Under the pieces are notes generated by a model, which was given only the letters and a program-made list of their open reading frames with translations, was not told the origin of the DNA and did no database searches. The position numbers and the translations under genes were made by a program. Positions 9,020 through 16,148 of a stretch of DNA of 56,374 nt are shown here, one piece after another. The stretch is from an uncultured Clostridia bacterium (GTDB lineage Bacteria > Bacillota > Clostridia > UBA1381), in the NCBI GenBank assembly GCA_934476675.1, contig CAKSOE010000017.1, positions 1 through 56,374 on the forward strand. Reading direction: 5' to 3'. Within the stretch, counting starts at the first letter, position 1; every line of letters starts with the position of its first letter.

Positions 9020-9259
9020 TCAGATTTTATCGTGAAATGTTCTGGAAATAACATCATCCTGCTGTTCCTTTGTCAGCTTGATGAAGTTAACCGCATAGCC
9101 CGATACACGTACCGTCAGCTGCGGATACTTTTCCGGGTGTGCCTGTGCGTCCAGTAATGTCTCACGGTTGAATACATTAACATTAAGGTGATGTCCGCCT
9201 TTTTCGGCATATCCGTCCAGTAAGTCTACCAAATTATCTATCTGCTGTTTGCTTGCCAT
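9020..9259 (-). CDS. Separate glycyl-radical domain of pyruvate formate-lyase (GrcA-like)
   Basis: A 79-residue protein equal to the C-terminal glycyl-radical domain of pyruvate formate-lyase. It contains HLNVNVFNRETLLDA followed by YPQLTVRVSGYAVNF, with the radical glycine at G54, and ends in DDVISRTFHDKI. The gene begins 19 nt after the stop of the 690-residue PFL core and has its own ribosome binding site (AAAGGAAAGGA) and ATG. Together the two add up to a full-length PFL (about 760-770 residues). E. coli GrcA (YfiD) is a spare radical domain used to repair PFL; here no intact PFL is encoded nearby, so this protein is probably the obligatory partner of the core. Confidence 0.9.
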   Translation of the reverse strand: MASKQQIDNLVDLLDGYAEKGGHHLNVNVFNRETLLDAQAHPEKYPQLTVRVSGYAVNFIKLTKEQQDDVISRTFHDKI

Positions 9260-9278
9260 AACAAATCATTCCTTTCCT

Positions 9279-11351
9279 TTATTCAACTACGTCCTCGCAG
9301 CAGCCATTGTCAAGATTAAGCTCTATGTCCAAATCTCCTACGAATATACGATCGTTCTTACCAAGTGCGTCCGGTATAATCGAGAAAGTATTTGAAATAC
9401 CGTCCTGCGCATCCTTAAACGGAAGCTTTGCTACCGATGCAAGCGATGCAACTGCACCGTTTTTATCACGTCCGTGCATGGGGTTTGCACCCGGTGCAAG
9501 CGGAACACCGGCTTTTCTTCCGTCAGGCGTGTTTCCTGTCTTTTTGCCATATACAACATTCGATGTTATTGTAAGAATTGACATTGTAGGAATACTGTCA
9601 CGATATGTGTGATGCTTTCTTATCTTATCCATAAAGGTCTTTACAATCTGCACCGCTATCGAGTCAACACGGTCGTCATTGTTACCGTACTTCGGGAAGT
9701 CTCCCTCAACCTCATAATCAACAACGATTCCGTCCTCGTCACGTATTGTCTTAACCTTTGCATATTTAATTGCGCTCAGTGAGTCTGCAACAACCGACAG
9801 ACCCGCTATTCCGGTTGCAAACCAACGCTTTACATCTCTGTCGTGAAGAGCCATCTGAAGCTTTTCATAGCAGTATTTATCGTGCATATAATGGATTATA
9901 TTCAATGTGTTTACATACAGTCCCGCCAGCCATTCCATCATGTCGTCGTATTTTTCCATAACGTCGTCATAATCGAGATATTCGCCCTCGCAGCGTCTGT
10001 ACTTAGGTCCTACCTGAACCTTCATACGTTCATCAACACCGCCGTTTATCGCATAAAGCAAGCACTTTGCCAGGTTTGCTCTTGCACCGAAGAACTGCAT
10101 TTCCTTTCCTACGCGCATTGAAGATACACAGCACGCAATGGCATAATCGTCGCCGTGTGTCACACGCATTAAATCATCATTTTCGTACTGTATTGCAGAA
10201 GTCTTTATTGACATTTCCGCACAGTATTCCTTAAACGCTCTCGGAAGTCTTGTTGACCACAGAACCGTCATGTTCGGTTCGGGAGCTGTTCCGAGATTTT
10301 CGAGGGTATGCAGGTATCTGAATGAGTTTTTGGTTACAAGCGGACGTCCGTCTATACCGATTCCGCCGATTGATTCCGTAACCCATGTCGGGTCGCCTGA
10401 GAACAGTTCGTTGTATTCGGGTGTTCTTGCAAAGCGGACAAGTCTTAATTTCATGATGAAATGATCTATATATTCCTGTGCCTGCTTTTCTGTGATTACG
10501 CCGTTCTTCAAATCACGTTCAATATAAATATCAAGGAAAGTAGATGTTCTTCCCAAGCTCATTGCCGCACCGTTCTGCTCTTTAACTGCCGCAAGATAAC
10601 CAAAGTAGAGCCACTGTATAGCTTCCTTTGCGTTCTTTGCCGGACGTGATATATCATAACCGTAAATCTGTCCGAGCTCCTTTAATTCTTCCAATGCACG
10701 AAGCTGTTCCGCAAGTTCTTCTCTTAAACGAATGTTTTTAGATGTCATTCTGACAAGCGAAGTATCCTTCTGATGCTGCTTGTCCTGTATCAGATAATCA
10801 ACGCCGTAAAGCGCAATTCTTCTGTAATCTCCTATAATTCTTCCTCTGCCGTACGCATCGGGGAGTCCTGTTATTATAGCTGATTTTCTCGCCATTCTCA
10901 TTTCGGGAGTATATACGTCAAAAACACCCTGGTTATGAGTTTTTCTGTAATCCGTAAAAATATGAACAACCTCGGGGTCAACCTCATAGCCGTATGCCTT
11001 GCAGGCATTCTGCGCCATTCTGATACCTCCGAACGGCTGCAATGAACGCTTAAACGGCTTATCCGTCTGCAAGCCTACAATCTGTTCAAGATCTTTATCA
11101 ATATAACCCGCACCATGCGAGGTTATAGTAGAAACCACCTTTGTATCCATATCAAGAACACCGCCGGCTTCTATTTCCTTTTTAGAAAGTTCTGCCACCT
11201 GCGACCATAATTTGCCTGTTGCATCGGTAGCGCCTTCAAGGAAATCTCCGCCGCCCTCATAGAGCGTATAGTTTTTCTGGATGAAATCGCGCACGTTTAC
11301 ACTGTTGCACCATTTTCCGTCCTCAAACCCATTCCATTCTTCAAAGTTCAT
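9279..11351 (-). CDS. pflB: Pyruvate formate-lyase core lacking the glycyl-radical domain
   Basis: Converts pyruvate and CoA to formate and acetyl-CoA in anaerobic fermentation. The 690-residue protein covers the PFL barrel, including the catalytic cysteine pair (AIACCVSSM, near residues 408-409) and the GGVDERMKVQVG region typical of true PFLs. It stops after a clean TAA at LNLDNGCCEDVVE, before the region holding RVSGYA; that region is in the next gene. The ribosome binding site is AAGGAGGG. The start matches the usual PFL N terminus (NEEWNGF-like). It is preceded by a strong promoter and a leader hairpin, described separately. It must act with the 79-residue partner to form an active enzyme. 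Confidence 0.93.
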   Translation of the reverse strand: MNFEEWNGFEDGKWCNSVNVRDFIQKNYTLYEGGGDFLEGATDATGKLWSQVAELSKKEIEAGGVLDMDTKVVSTITSHGAGYIDKDLEQIVGLQTDKPFKRSLQPFGGIRMAQNACKAYGYEVDPEVVHIFTDYRKTHNQGVFDVYTPEMRMARKSAIITGLPDAYGRGRIIGDYRRIALYGVDYLIQDKQHQKDTSLVRMTSKNIRLREELAEQLRALEELKELGQIYGYDISRPAKNAKEAIQWLYFGYLAAVKEQNGAAMSLGRTSTFLDIYIERDLKNGVITEKQAQEYIDHFIMKLRLVRFARTPEYNELFSGDPTWVTESIGGIGIDGRPLVTKNSFRYLHTLENLGTAPEPNMTVLWSTRLPRAFKEYCAEMSIKTSAIQYENDDLMRVTHGDDYAIACCVSSMRVGKEMQFFGARANLAKCLLYAINGGVDERMKVQVGPKYRRCEGEYLDYDDVMEKYDDMMEWLAGLYVNTLNIIHYMHDKYCYEKLQMALHDRDVKRWFATGIAGLSVVADSLSAIKYAKVKTIRDEDGIVVDYEVEGDFPKYGNNDDRVDSIAVQIVKTFMDKIRKHHTYRDSIPTMSILTITSNVVYGKKTGNTPDGRKAGVPLAPGANPMHGRDKNGAVASLASVAKLPFKDAQDGISNTFSIIPDALGKNDRIFVGDLDIELNLDNGCCEDVVE

Positions 11352-11368
11352 TTAACACCCTCCTTAGA

Positions 11369-11400
11369 TATAAAAAGGCAACCCCTATCAAGAGCTGCCG
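11369..11400 (-). terminator. Leader hairpin (possible attenuator) before pflB
   Basis: On the minus strand GGCAGCTC pairs, with G-U wobbles, to GGGGTTGCC around a short loop (11377-11399), followed by TTTTTAT (11369-11376), directly before the pflB ribosome binding site. It has intrinsic-terminator form although it lies within the pfl leader. A sequence ACGTTT further upstream in the leader can pair with AAACGT just before the hairpin. Confidence 0.55.
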
Positions 11401-11461
11401 AAAAACGTTTTCTACACTTTAATTGTAATTGTGTCCGCAGCAAACGTCCTTGTTTAACCTC

Positions 11462-11490
11462 AATATAGCATATTATTGACCGATTGTCAA
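11462..11490 (-). promoter_or_regulatory. pflB promoter with a dyad over the -35 box
   Basis: Minus-strand TTGACA (11490-11485) and TATATT (11467-11462) with a 17-nt spacer. The dyad TTGAC-N5-GTCAA spans 11476-11490 and covers the -35 hexamer, a position typical of a repressor operator. Confidence 0.75.
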
Positions 11491-11573
11491 TAAATTATTT
11501 GATATTCGGCACATTATACAATATTTTGTGTTATTGCTATTTTTTTTGATATTGTTTGTCCATATATAGTTAA

Positions 11574-12260
11574 TCACACTAAATTCGCAAAAAATGATGC
11601 CGCCGCTACCGTAATCAGCCCCGCAACCGCGATTGACAAGCTGCTCATAGCACCCTCGATTTTACCGATTTCCATGGCTTTTGACGTACCGATTGCGTGC
11701 GCTGCCGTACCGATTGCCAAACCCTTTGCGACGGGATTCGTTATCTTAAACAGCTTTAAAATACGTTCTGCTATAAGATTCCCCAACACACCCGTTATAA
11801 CAATAACTGCAATCGTAATTGTGCTTATTCCGCCCATTTCCACACTCAAATCCGTACCGATTGCCGTTGTAATGGATTTAGGCAAGAGCGTCACATACTG
11901 CTCATGTGACAGTGCAAAAAGCTTTGCCATGACAAATATACTTCCCATACTTGCTGCCACTCCCGAGCATATCCCGATTATAATTTCTTTAAAATGCGAT
12001 TTTAAAATGTTTATCTGCCGATACAGCGGTATCGCAAGACAGACCGTTGCCGGAGTGAGCAGATATGTGATATATTTCGCACCGTTGTTGTATACCTCAT
12101 AATCTATGCCCAACACTTGCAGCAGCGCAATTATTAAAATAATTGCCATAAGCAGCGGATTTACAAATTTAAACTTCTTTTTAAGCATTTCGCCCGAAAT
12201 ATACGCCGCTATACTCACTATCGTTCCCATGTATACGTTATCTAAAAATATTTCATTCAT
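11574..12260 (-). CDS. lrgB: LrgB/CidB family membrane protein
   Basis: A 228-residue polytopic membrane protein of the LrgB family, with repeated hydrophobic segments and the family-like stretches LPKSITTAIGTDLS and GLAIGTAAHAIGTSKAM. The start at 12260 is preferred because ACAGGAGAC precedes it; the upstream in-frame ATG at 12278 has no site. It overlaps lrgA by 8 nt, so the two are cotranslated. LrgAB were first described as antiholin-like; in B. subtilis the homologues PftA/PftB (YsbA/YsbB) are a pyruvate transporter. Its position directly upstream of pyruvate formate-lyase favours the pyruvate role here. Confidence 0.88.
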   Translation of the reverse strand: MNEIFLDNVYMGTIVSIAAYISGEMLKKKFKFVNPLLMAIILIIALLQVLGIDYEVYNNGAKYITYLLTPATVCLAIPLYRQINILKSHFKEIIIGICSGVAASMGSIFVMAKLFALSHEQYVTLLPKSITTAIGTDLSVEMGGISTITIAVIVITGVLGNLIAERILKLFKITNPVAKGLAIGTAAHAIGTSKAMEIGKIEGAMSSLSIAVAGLITVAAASFFANLV

Positions 12261-12615
12261 CTCTGTGTCTCCTGTCAAGCTTCATAACCAGCTCCGTCAC
12301 CTTGCCCGTCACGCCCATTACAATAATGGTTGTCAGAATCGTTATAACCGTAACCGGAATTAAAATTTTCCTCAATTCTCCCCATGCCAGTATCAGTCCA
12401 ACTCCTCCGGGAATAAACATCATTGGCATAATTTCTATCATAAAATCACCGGCGCTTTCCACCTTGTCAAGCTTTATAATGCCTGTACAAAGGCATATAA
12501 GCATTATTATAAGTCCGTATATACTCGCCGGTACCGGCAGCGGAATAAAATGGTGCATTATTTCTCCGACAAACGTCACCGCAAGAATTGACGAAAGCTG
12601 ATAAATATATTTCAT
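12253..12615 (-). CDS. lrgA: LrgA/CidA family membrane protein
   Basis: A 120-residue membrane protein with four predicted membrane helices and the LrgA-type motif region FIPLPVPASIYGLIIMLI (residues about 23-40). The start at 12615 is chosen because GAAAGGA lies 12 nt upstream, the same geometry as other genes in this window; an ATG at 12627 abuts that site too closely. LrgA forms the small subunit of the LrgAB complex. It is the first gene of the lrgAB transcript, driven by a perfect consensus promoter. Confidence 0.88.
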   Translation of the reverse strand: MKYIYQLSSILAVTFVGEIMHHFIPLPVPASIYGLIIMLICLCTGIIKLDKVESAGDFMIEIMPMMFIPGGVGLILAWGELRKILIPVTVITILTTIIVMGVTGKVTELVMKLDRRHRDE

Positions 12616-12664
12616 TCTTATGGTCATTCCTTTCTGTAAGATACAATTCTTCACACAATTATAT

Positions 12665-12693
12665 ATTATATTTGTCTCTGAGCATTTTGTCAA
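12665..12693 (-). promoter_or_regulatory. Consensus promoter of lrgAB
   Basis: Minus-strand TTGACA (12693-12688), 17-nt spacer and TATAAT (12670-12665): a perfect match to the SigA consensus, about 50 nt before the lrgA start. Confidence 0.8.
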
Positions 12694-12699
12694 TTTTTC

Positions 12700-12728
12700 T
12701 TGAATATTTTGTAATTATGTGTTATTAT
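12700..12728 (+). promoter_or_regulatory. Promoter of the amidase gene
   Basis: TTGAAT (12700-12705) and TATTAT (12723-12728) with a 17-nt spacer, divergent from the lrgAB promoter. Confidence 0.55.
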
Positions 12729-12759
12729 AATATATATAAATGCGAAAGGATTGTTATAT

Positions 12760-14109
12760 TTGACAAAAAAGAAAAACATATTCCGCATTGTATTCCTTAT
12801 ACTCATTGTTTTAATAGTATTGGAAGCTGCGGTATTATTTATAATGAATTCAAAAAATTTTGCCAAACATTCCGCAGCTGTCGGAATTTTAACGGAAACA
12901 AATGCAAAGGTGTATATAAACGATGTAAAAATTCCGTCATACGGCTATGACGGCAGAGTTTTTATTGCCGCGGAGGATCTCGAACCGTTCGGAGTAACGC
13001 TGACGTCCTCTCTCGGAAACATTACGCTTGATTTACCGGAGGTAAAGGAGGTTAAATCCACCTCCGAAGATTTTTCCTCGATAAAGGCCGGAACAAAGCT
13101 CAGAAAGCCTGCATACAGCCTATTTATAAACGGAGAGCAAATCGAAAATTTTTATTCCGATAAATATAACATAATTCCGGCAGAATCTCTGAGAAGCTTT
13201 ATTAATGCAGCCTGCGATTATACCGACAATACTTATAAATACACATTTACGGACGCCTCGGGCGGTTCAAACATAATAGAGGGCAGCACAAAGGCAAAGG
13301 AAATGCTTAATATCGTTTCCGGCAATGAAACGTCCGGCGAACCGCAGACGGCTGAAAAAAAGGTTATTGTGCTTGACCCCGGACACGGAAAATCTTCCGG
13401 CAGTATGTCCGCTGAAGAAAAGGAAAACTACGGCTGGGTATACAACAGCGCCAAAGGTCAGTGGGGCGAATGGCGGCACTGGAAAAAGAACAGTGTATGG
13501 CAGGATTGTGAGGGCAGCGGCTGTAACGGCAGAGTTACACCGAACGGCGCGTGCTGGTATCCGATGGCAAACGGCGACAGAGATAAAGAGCCGGATATAA
13601 ATCTTCAAAACTGTCTTGCTGCCAAGAAATATCTTGAACAGTTCGGTTACACCGTAAGGCTTACACGTACATCAAACGACGAAAACCCGTCGATTACACA
13701 GCGGCTGAAATACTGCTATCCCAATAAAGACACATCTGCCTCACCCGATGCCGCGCTGTTCTTATGCGTTCATTCCAATGCGGGCGGCGGCAGCGGCAGC
13801 GCTTATATTACGCTTGAAGGACCTTATGACCAGAAAGGTATTTCCTCCTCATATGCCGATGATGGAAATAAACTCGGAAAAATAATTAATGATGAAATTG
13901 TAAACACAACAAGTCTCAGCCGTCACGGCGGCGGTTCAATCGGCGGCGAGCCGGAGCTTATAGCTTTCTGCAAATCGCCCGTTACCTGCGGTTATCTTGA
14001 AATAGGATTTTTCGATAATGCAAGCGACCTTGCCATACTTCAAAGCGAATCGGATAAAATAGGCAAAGCAATTGCAGACGGCATTGACAAATATATTAAA
14101 AACCCTTGA
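12760..14109 (+). CDS. Exported N-acetylmuramoyl-L-alanine amidase (Amidase_3)
   Basis: A 449-residue zinc amidase that would cleave the amide bond between muramic acid and the stem peptide. One N-terminal membrane helix (about 8-30) anchors or exports it. A region resembling a copper-amine-oxidase-like N-terminal domain follows (residues about 40-150: VYINDVKIPSYGYDGRVFIAAEDL). The catalytic domain starts at VIVLDPGHGKSSG near 204-216, with CVHSNAGGG near 345 and GYLEIGFFDN near 413 completing the zinc and catalytic residues. Between the first and second metal motifs lies a Trp/Cys-rich insert of about 55 residues. The TTG start at 12760 has GAAAGGA 9 nt upstream. Confidence 0.88.
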   Translation: MTKKKNIFRIVFLILIVLIVLEAAVLFIMNSKNFAKHSAAVGILTETNAKVYINDVKIPSYGYDGRVFIAAEDLEPFGVTLTSSLGNITLDLPEVKEVKSTSEDFSSIKAGTKLRKPAYSLFINGEQIENFYSDKYNIIPAESLRSFINAACDYTDNTYKYTFTDASGGSNIIEGSTKAKEMLNIVSGNETSGEPQTAEKKVIVLDPGHGKSSGSMSAEEKENYGWVYNSAKGQWGEWRHWKKNSVWQDCEGSGCNGRVTPNGACWYPMANGDRDKEPDINLQNCLAAKKYLEQFGYTVRLTRTSNDENPSITQRLKYCYPNKDTSASPDAALFLCVHSNAGGGSGSAYITLEGPYDQKGISSSYADDGNKLGKIINDEIVNTTSLSRHGGGSIGGEPELIAFCKSPVTCGYLEIGFFDNASDLAILQSESDKIGKAIADGIDKYIKNP

Positions 14110-14134
14110 CATATTGCCATAAAGCCAATATAAT
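14106..14134 (+). promoter_or_regulatory. Perfect consensus promoter at the end of the amidase gene
   Basis: TTGACA (14106-14111), 17-nt spacer and TATAAT (14129-14134), overlapping the amidase stop codon. It would start a transcript near 14141. Confidence 0.7.
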
Positions 14135-14153
14135 AGAAAAGCTTTCTCAATTT

Positions 14154-14500
14154 ATGCCGTTATGCGGCGGCAGACCTCAGCTTAACGGAATTGAATGTAT
14201 CGGCAGATACCTGCGCTGTGAGGGATATATAAATCTATGTCTGCCGCGGCTTGTTGAAGAAACGAAAATTGCAGTTAAAATACATACTATGGATAAAATA
14301 TTTCTCACTCCCGTTTCCCTTGAAAACGAAAAAAGGGTGTAATTTCATTCGGTGACAGAATTGACGATAAAAAACATCAAAACCTTACATCGCTTCTGCC
14401 GAAATCCGACGGCGAGGATAAAATCCGTCTTATAATGCAGGAGTATTTTGAAAATAGTATTGAGCTTAAAATACGCATATATCTTTACAAAATGCCGATT
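14154..14500 (+). pseudogene. Small frameshifted ORF of unknown function
   Basis: An ORF from ATG 14154 runs 62 codons (MPLCGGRPQLNGIECIGRYL and onward) and stops at 14342. The -1 frame continues at once with apparently coding sequence (GVISFGDRIDDKKHQNLTSL, then LPKSDGEDKIRLIMQEYFEN) up to about 14500. The switch lies in a run of six A followed by GGG (14329-14337). A one-base change would join the frames into a protein of roughly 115 residues. No ribosome binding site precedes the ATG and I recognise no family. The second frame has no natural stop before the rnpB promoter. It is most likely a decaying gene, less likely a programmed frameshift. Confidence 0.4.
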
Positions 14501-14555
14501 ATATGGAAAATATATTGTAATTTTACGGCATTTTGCCGTATTTGGCGGCTTTTGT

Positions 14556-14584
14556 TTGACTTTTTGTATAATGTGGGGTATAAT
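14556..14584 (+). promoter_or_regulatory. Promoter of rnpB
   Basis: TTGACT (14556-14561), 17-nt spacer, TATAAT (14579-14584), placing the start near the 5' end of the RNase P RNA. Confidence 0.85.
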
Positions 14585-14590
14585 ACAGCA

Positions 14591-14919
14591 TGAGTAAGTC
14601 AGACGGTCGCGTCCGCATAATGCGGATGAGGAAAGTCCGGGCTTCACAGAGCAGGATACCGGCTAACGGCCGGCGGAGGCGACTCCAGGGATAGTGCAAC
14701 AGAAAATAAACGCTTCCCCATGGGAAGTAAGTGTGGAAATGTGCGGTAAGAGCGCACAGGGAAGATGGTAACTGAATTCCCGTGTAAACCCTATCCGAAG
14801 CAACTTTGGGAATGTTAAGCTTGCTCGGCGTTTTCCCTCAAAAGGCTTGAGCGTGCCGGTAACGGTACGATTAGATAGATGACCGTCCGATACAGAACCC
14901 GGCTTACAGACTTGCTCAT
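14591..14919 (+). ncRNA. rnpB: RNase P RNA (type A)
   Basis: The catalytic RNA that removes 5' leaders from tRNA precursors. The conserved segments are all present in order: GAGGAAAGTCCGGGC near 14628, AGTGCAACAGAAA near 14692, the GGTAAGAGCGCAC region near 14744, and ACAGAACCCGGCTTA near 14892. The ends GAGTAAGTC and GACTTGCTC pair to close P1. Length of about 329 nt fits. Confidence 0.95.
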
Positions 14920-14932
14920 TTATTTTGAATCC

Positions 14933-14960
14933 AAAGAGGGAACTTAGTTGTTCCCTTTTT
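14933..14960 (+). terminator. Terminator of rnpB
   Basis: AGGGAAC (14937-14943) pairs with GTTCCCT (14950-14956), followed by a T run. Confidence 0.8.
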
Positions 14961-14995
14961 GTGTCATTCTACAATATATATAAGGAATGAGTGTT

Positions 14996-15775
14996 ATGAT
15001 TAAATTTATAGCGTCCGATATTGACGGAACATTGGTAGACGATAAAAAGCGTCTGCCGCCCGATTTCAAGCACGTAATATCCGAGCTTGACCGCCGCGGC
15101 GTATTTTTTGCGGTTGCCAGCGGACGGCAGTATGCAACGCTCCGCGATGATTTCGGAGATGACATTATGATAATTGCCGAAAATGGTTCAATCGCCTTTG
15201 ACAAGGGTAAAAAGATATTTTCTTCGCCCATGCCCATAGACGATGTTTACCGTATTTTAACGGAGCTTGAAAAATACCGCGGCTTTCACCCTATTTTATG
15301 CGGCGAGAAATATGCGTACACGTACAGCCTTGACAGCGCCGCTAAAGCGGAGGTTGAACGATACTATCACCGTTATAAGGTGGTCGACGACTTCCGCAGC
15401 GTATTGGATAAGGACGAGGTTCTTAAAATTGCCGTATATGTGCCGGACGGCGCAGAAAAGGCAGTAAATGCGATAAGCTTTACGGGGCGTGACGCTGTGC
15501 CGATTTTGTCGGGCAATGTATGGCTGGATATTATGAAACGCGGTGTTTCAAAGGGCAATGCAATACGTAAAATACGCGATATATACGGCATAAAACGTGA
15601 GGAATGTGCCGCATTCGGCGATTATATGAATGATTATGAAATGTTGCGTGAATGCGGTGAATCGTATGCAATGGCAAACGCATATCCCGAATTGAAAAAA
15701 ATATGTAAATATGAGTGTAAATCCAATAATGAATACGGAGTTACCGAAAAAATCAAGGAGATTTTCGGAATATAG
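14996..15775 (+). CDS. Cof-type HAD hydrolase (sugar or nucleotide phosphatase)
   Basis: A 259-residue HAD-superfamily phosphatase of the Cof/IIB subclass. Motif I is ASDIDGTLVDD near residues 6-16, motif II is VASGR near 39-43, a conserved lysine lies at SKGNAIRKI near 192, and motif IV is FGDYMNDYEML near 211-221. The C2 cap domain lies between motifs II and III. Such enzymes dephosphorylate sugar phosphates, FMN or pyridoxal phosphate; the substrate cannot be read from the sequence. The start at 14996 has AAGGA 9 nt upstream; an ATG at 14987 is too close to that site. Confidence 0.9.
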   Translation: MIKFIASDIDGTLVDDKKRLPPDFKHVISELDRRGVFFAVASGRQYATLRDDFGDDIMIIAENGSIAFDKGKKIFSSPMPIDDVYRILTELEKYRGFHPILCGEKYAYTYSLDSAAKAEVERYYHRYKVVDDFRSVLDKDEVLKIAVYVPDGAEKAVNAISFTGRDAVPILSGNVWLDIMKRGVSKGNAIRKIRDIYGIKREECAAFGDYMNDYEMLRECGESYAMANAYPELKKICKYECKSNNEYGVTEKIKEIFGI

Positions 15776-15786
15776 CTTTGTTTGCT

Positions 15787-15828
15787 AAAAGGGAGCTGTA
15801 AAAAAATATTTTTCAGCTTCTCTTTTAT
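15787..15828 (+). terminator. Terminator of the HAD gene
   Basis: AAAAGGGAGCTG pairs, with one mismatch and a wobble, to CAGCTTCTCTTTT around an A/T-rich loop, directly after the HAD stop codon. Confidence 0.7.
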
Positions 15829-15867
15829 ATTCTGAAAAAAACCGTTTCAGAACAGAATTTTTATGCA

Positions 15868-16095
15868 ATCGGACAGAGGCTGACTCTTAATGAGTTTCCC
15901 TCTCTCACCACCTGCTACCGTTCGGTACACAGCTGTTCAATTCATATTTCAGTATGTACTTTTAGATAGTGGTCTGCTAGTAATAACAGCCTCTTTTCTC
16001 TTTATCCTGTCCTTATTGATAGCAATTTTGAGTCCCCTCTGAGATACGCTCATAGCGGACTTTCACCGCCAAGTTAAGCACCATACTCCGCACAC
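15868..16095 (-). mobile_element. Remnant of a group IIC intron (5' end of domain I plus domains V and VI, no ORF)
   Basis: On the minus strand the element begins GTGTGCGGAG at 16095 and soon contains GGCGGTGAAAGTCCGC, like the start of bacterial IIC introns such as the Oceanobacillus iheyensis one (GUGUG..., GGGUGAGAGUCCC). Near its end lies a domain V-like hairpin, TTGAACAGCTGTGTACCGAA followed by CGGTAGCAGGTGGTG (about 15940-15905), closely matching the O. iheyensis domain V. A domain VI-like stem with an unpaired A and a CCGAT terminus at 15868 complete it. At about 228 nt it is too short for a full ribozyme and encodes no reverse transcriptase. It lies right after the hairpin and T run of the amino-acid ABC operon terminator, the usual IIC insertion site. 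Confidence 0.72.
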
Positions 16096-16110
16096 TCAAA
16101 AAAACACGCA

Positions 16111-16145
16111 ACAACGGCTGAACCGAAACGGTTCAGCCGTTGTTT
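16111..16145 (-). terminator. Terminator of the amino-acid ABC operon
   Basis: A 15-bp inverted repeat (AACGGCTGAACCG with its complement around a 3-4 nt loop), followed on the minus strand by GTTGCGTG and seven T. Confidence 0.88.
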
Positions 16146-16148
16146 TGA

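Noticed and set aside
9260..9278. Possible frameshift mutation or programmed recoding joining the two PFL parts
   Set aside because: The core ends in a proper TAA and the radical protein has its own ribosome binding site and ATG with normal spacing. Two-gene organisation explains the sequence better.
11400..11460. ZTP (pfl-motif) riboswitch upstream of pflB
   Set aside because: The conserved ZTP core elements could not be found; only a leader hairpin is present.
14329..14337. Programmed -1 frameshift at the A-run in the small ORF
   Set aside because: The zero-frame codons read AAA-AGG, not the strong AAA-AAG slippery pair, and no clear stimulatory structure follows. Decay or indel is more likely.
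14345..14647. Minus-strand reading frame of about 100 codons
   Set aside because: It overlaps the rnpB promoter and RNA and has no ribosome binding site.
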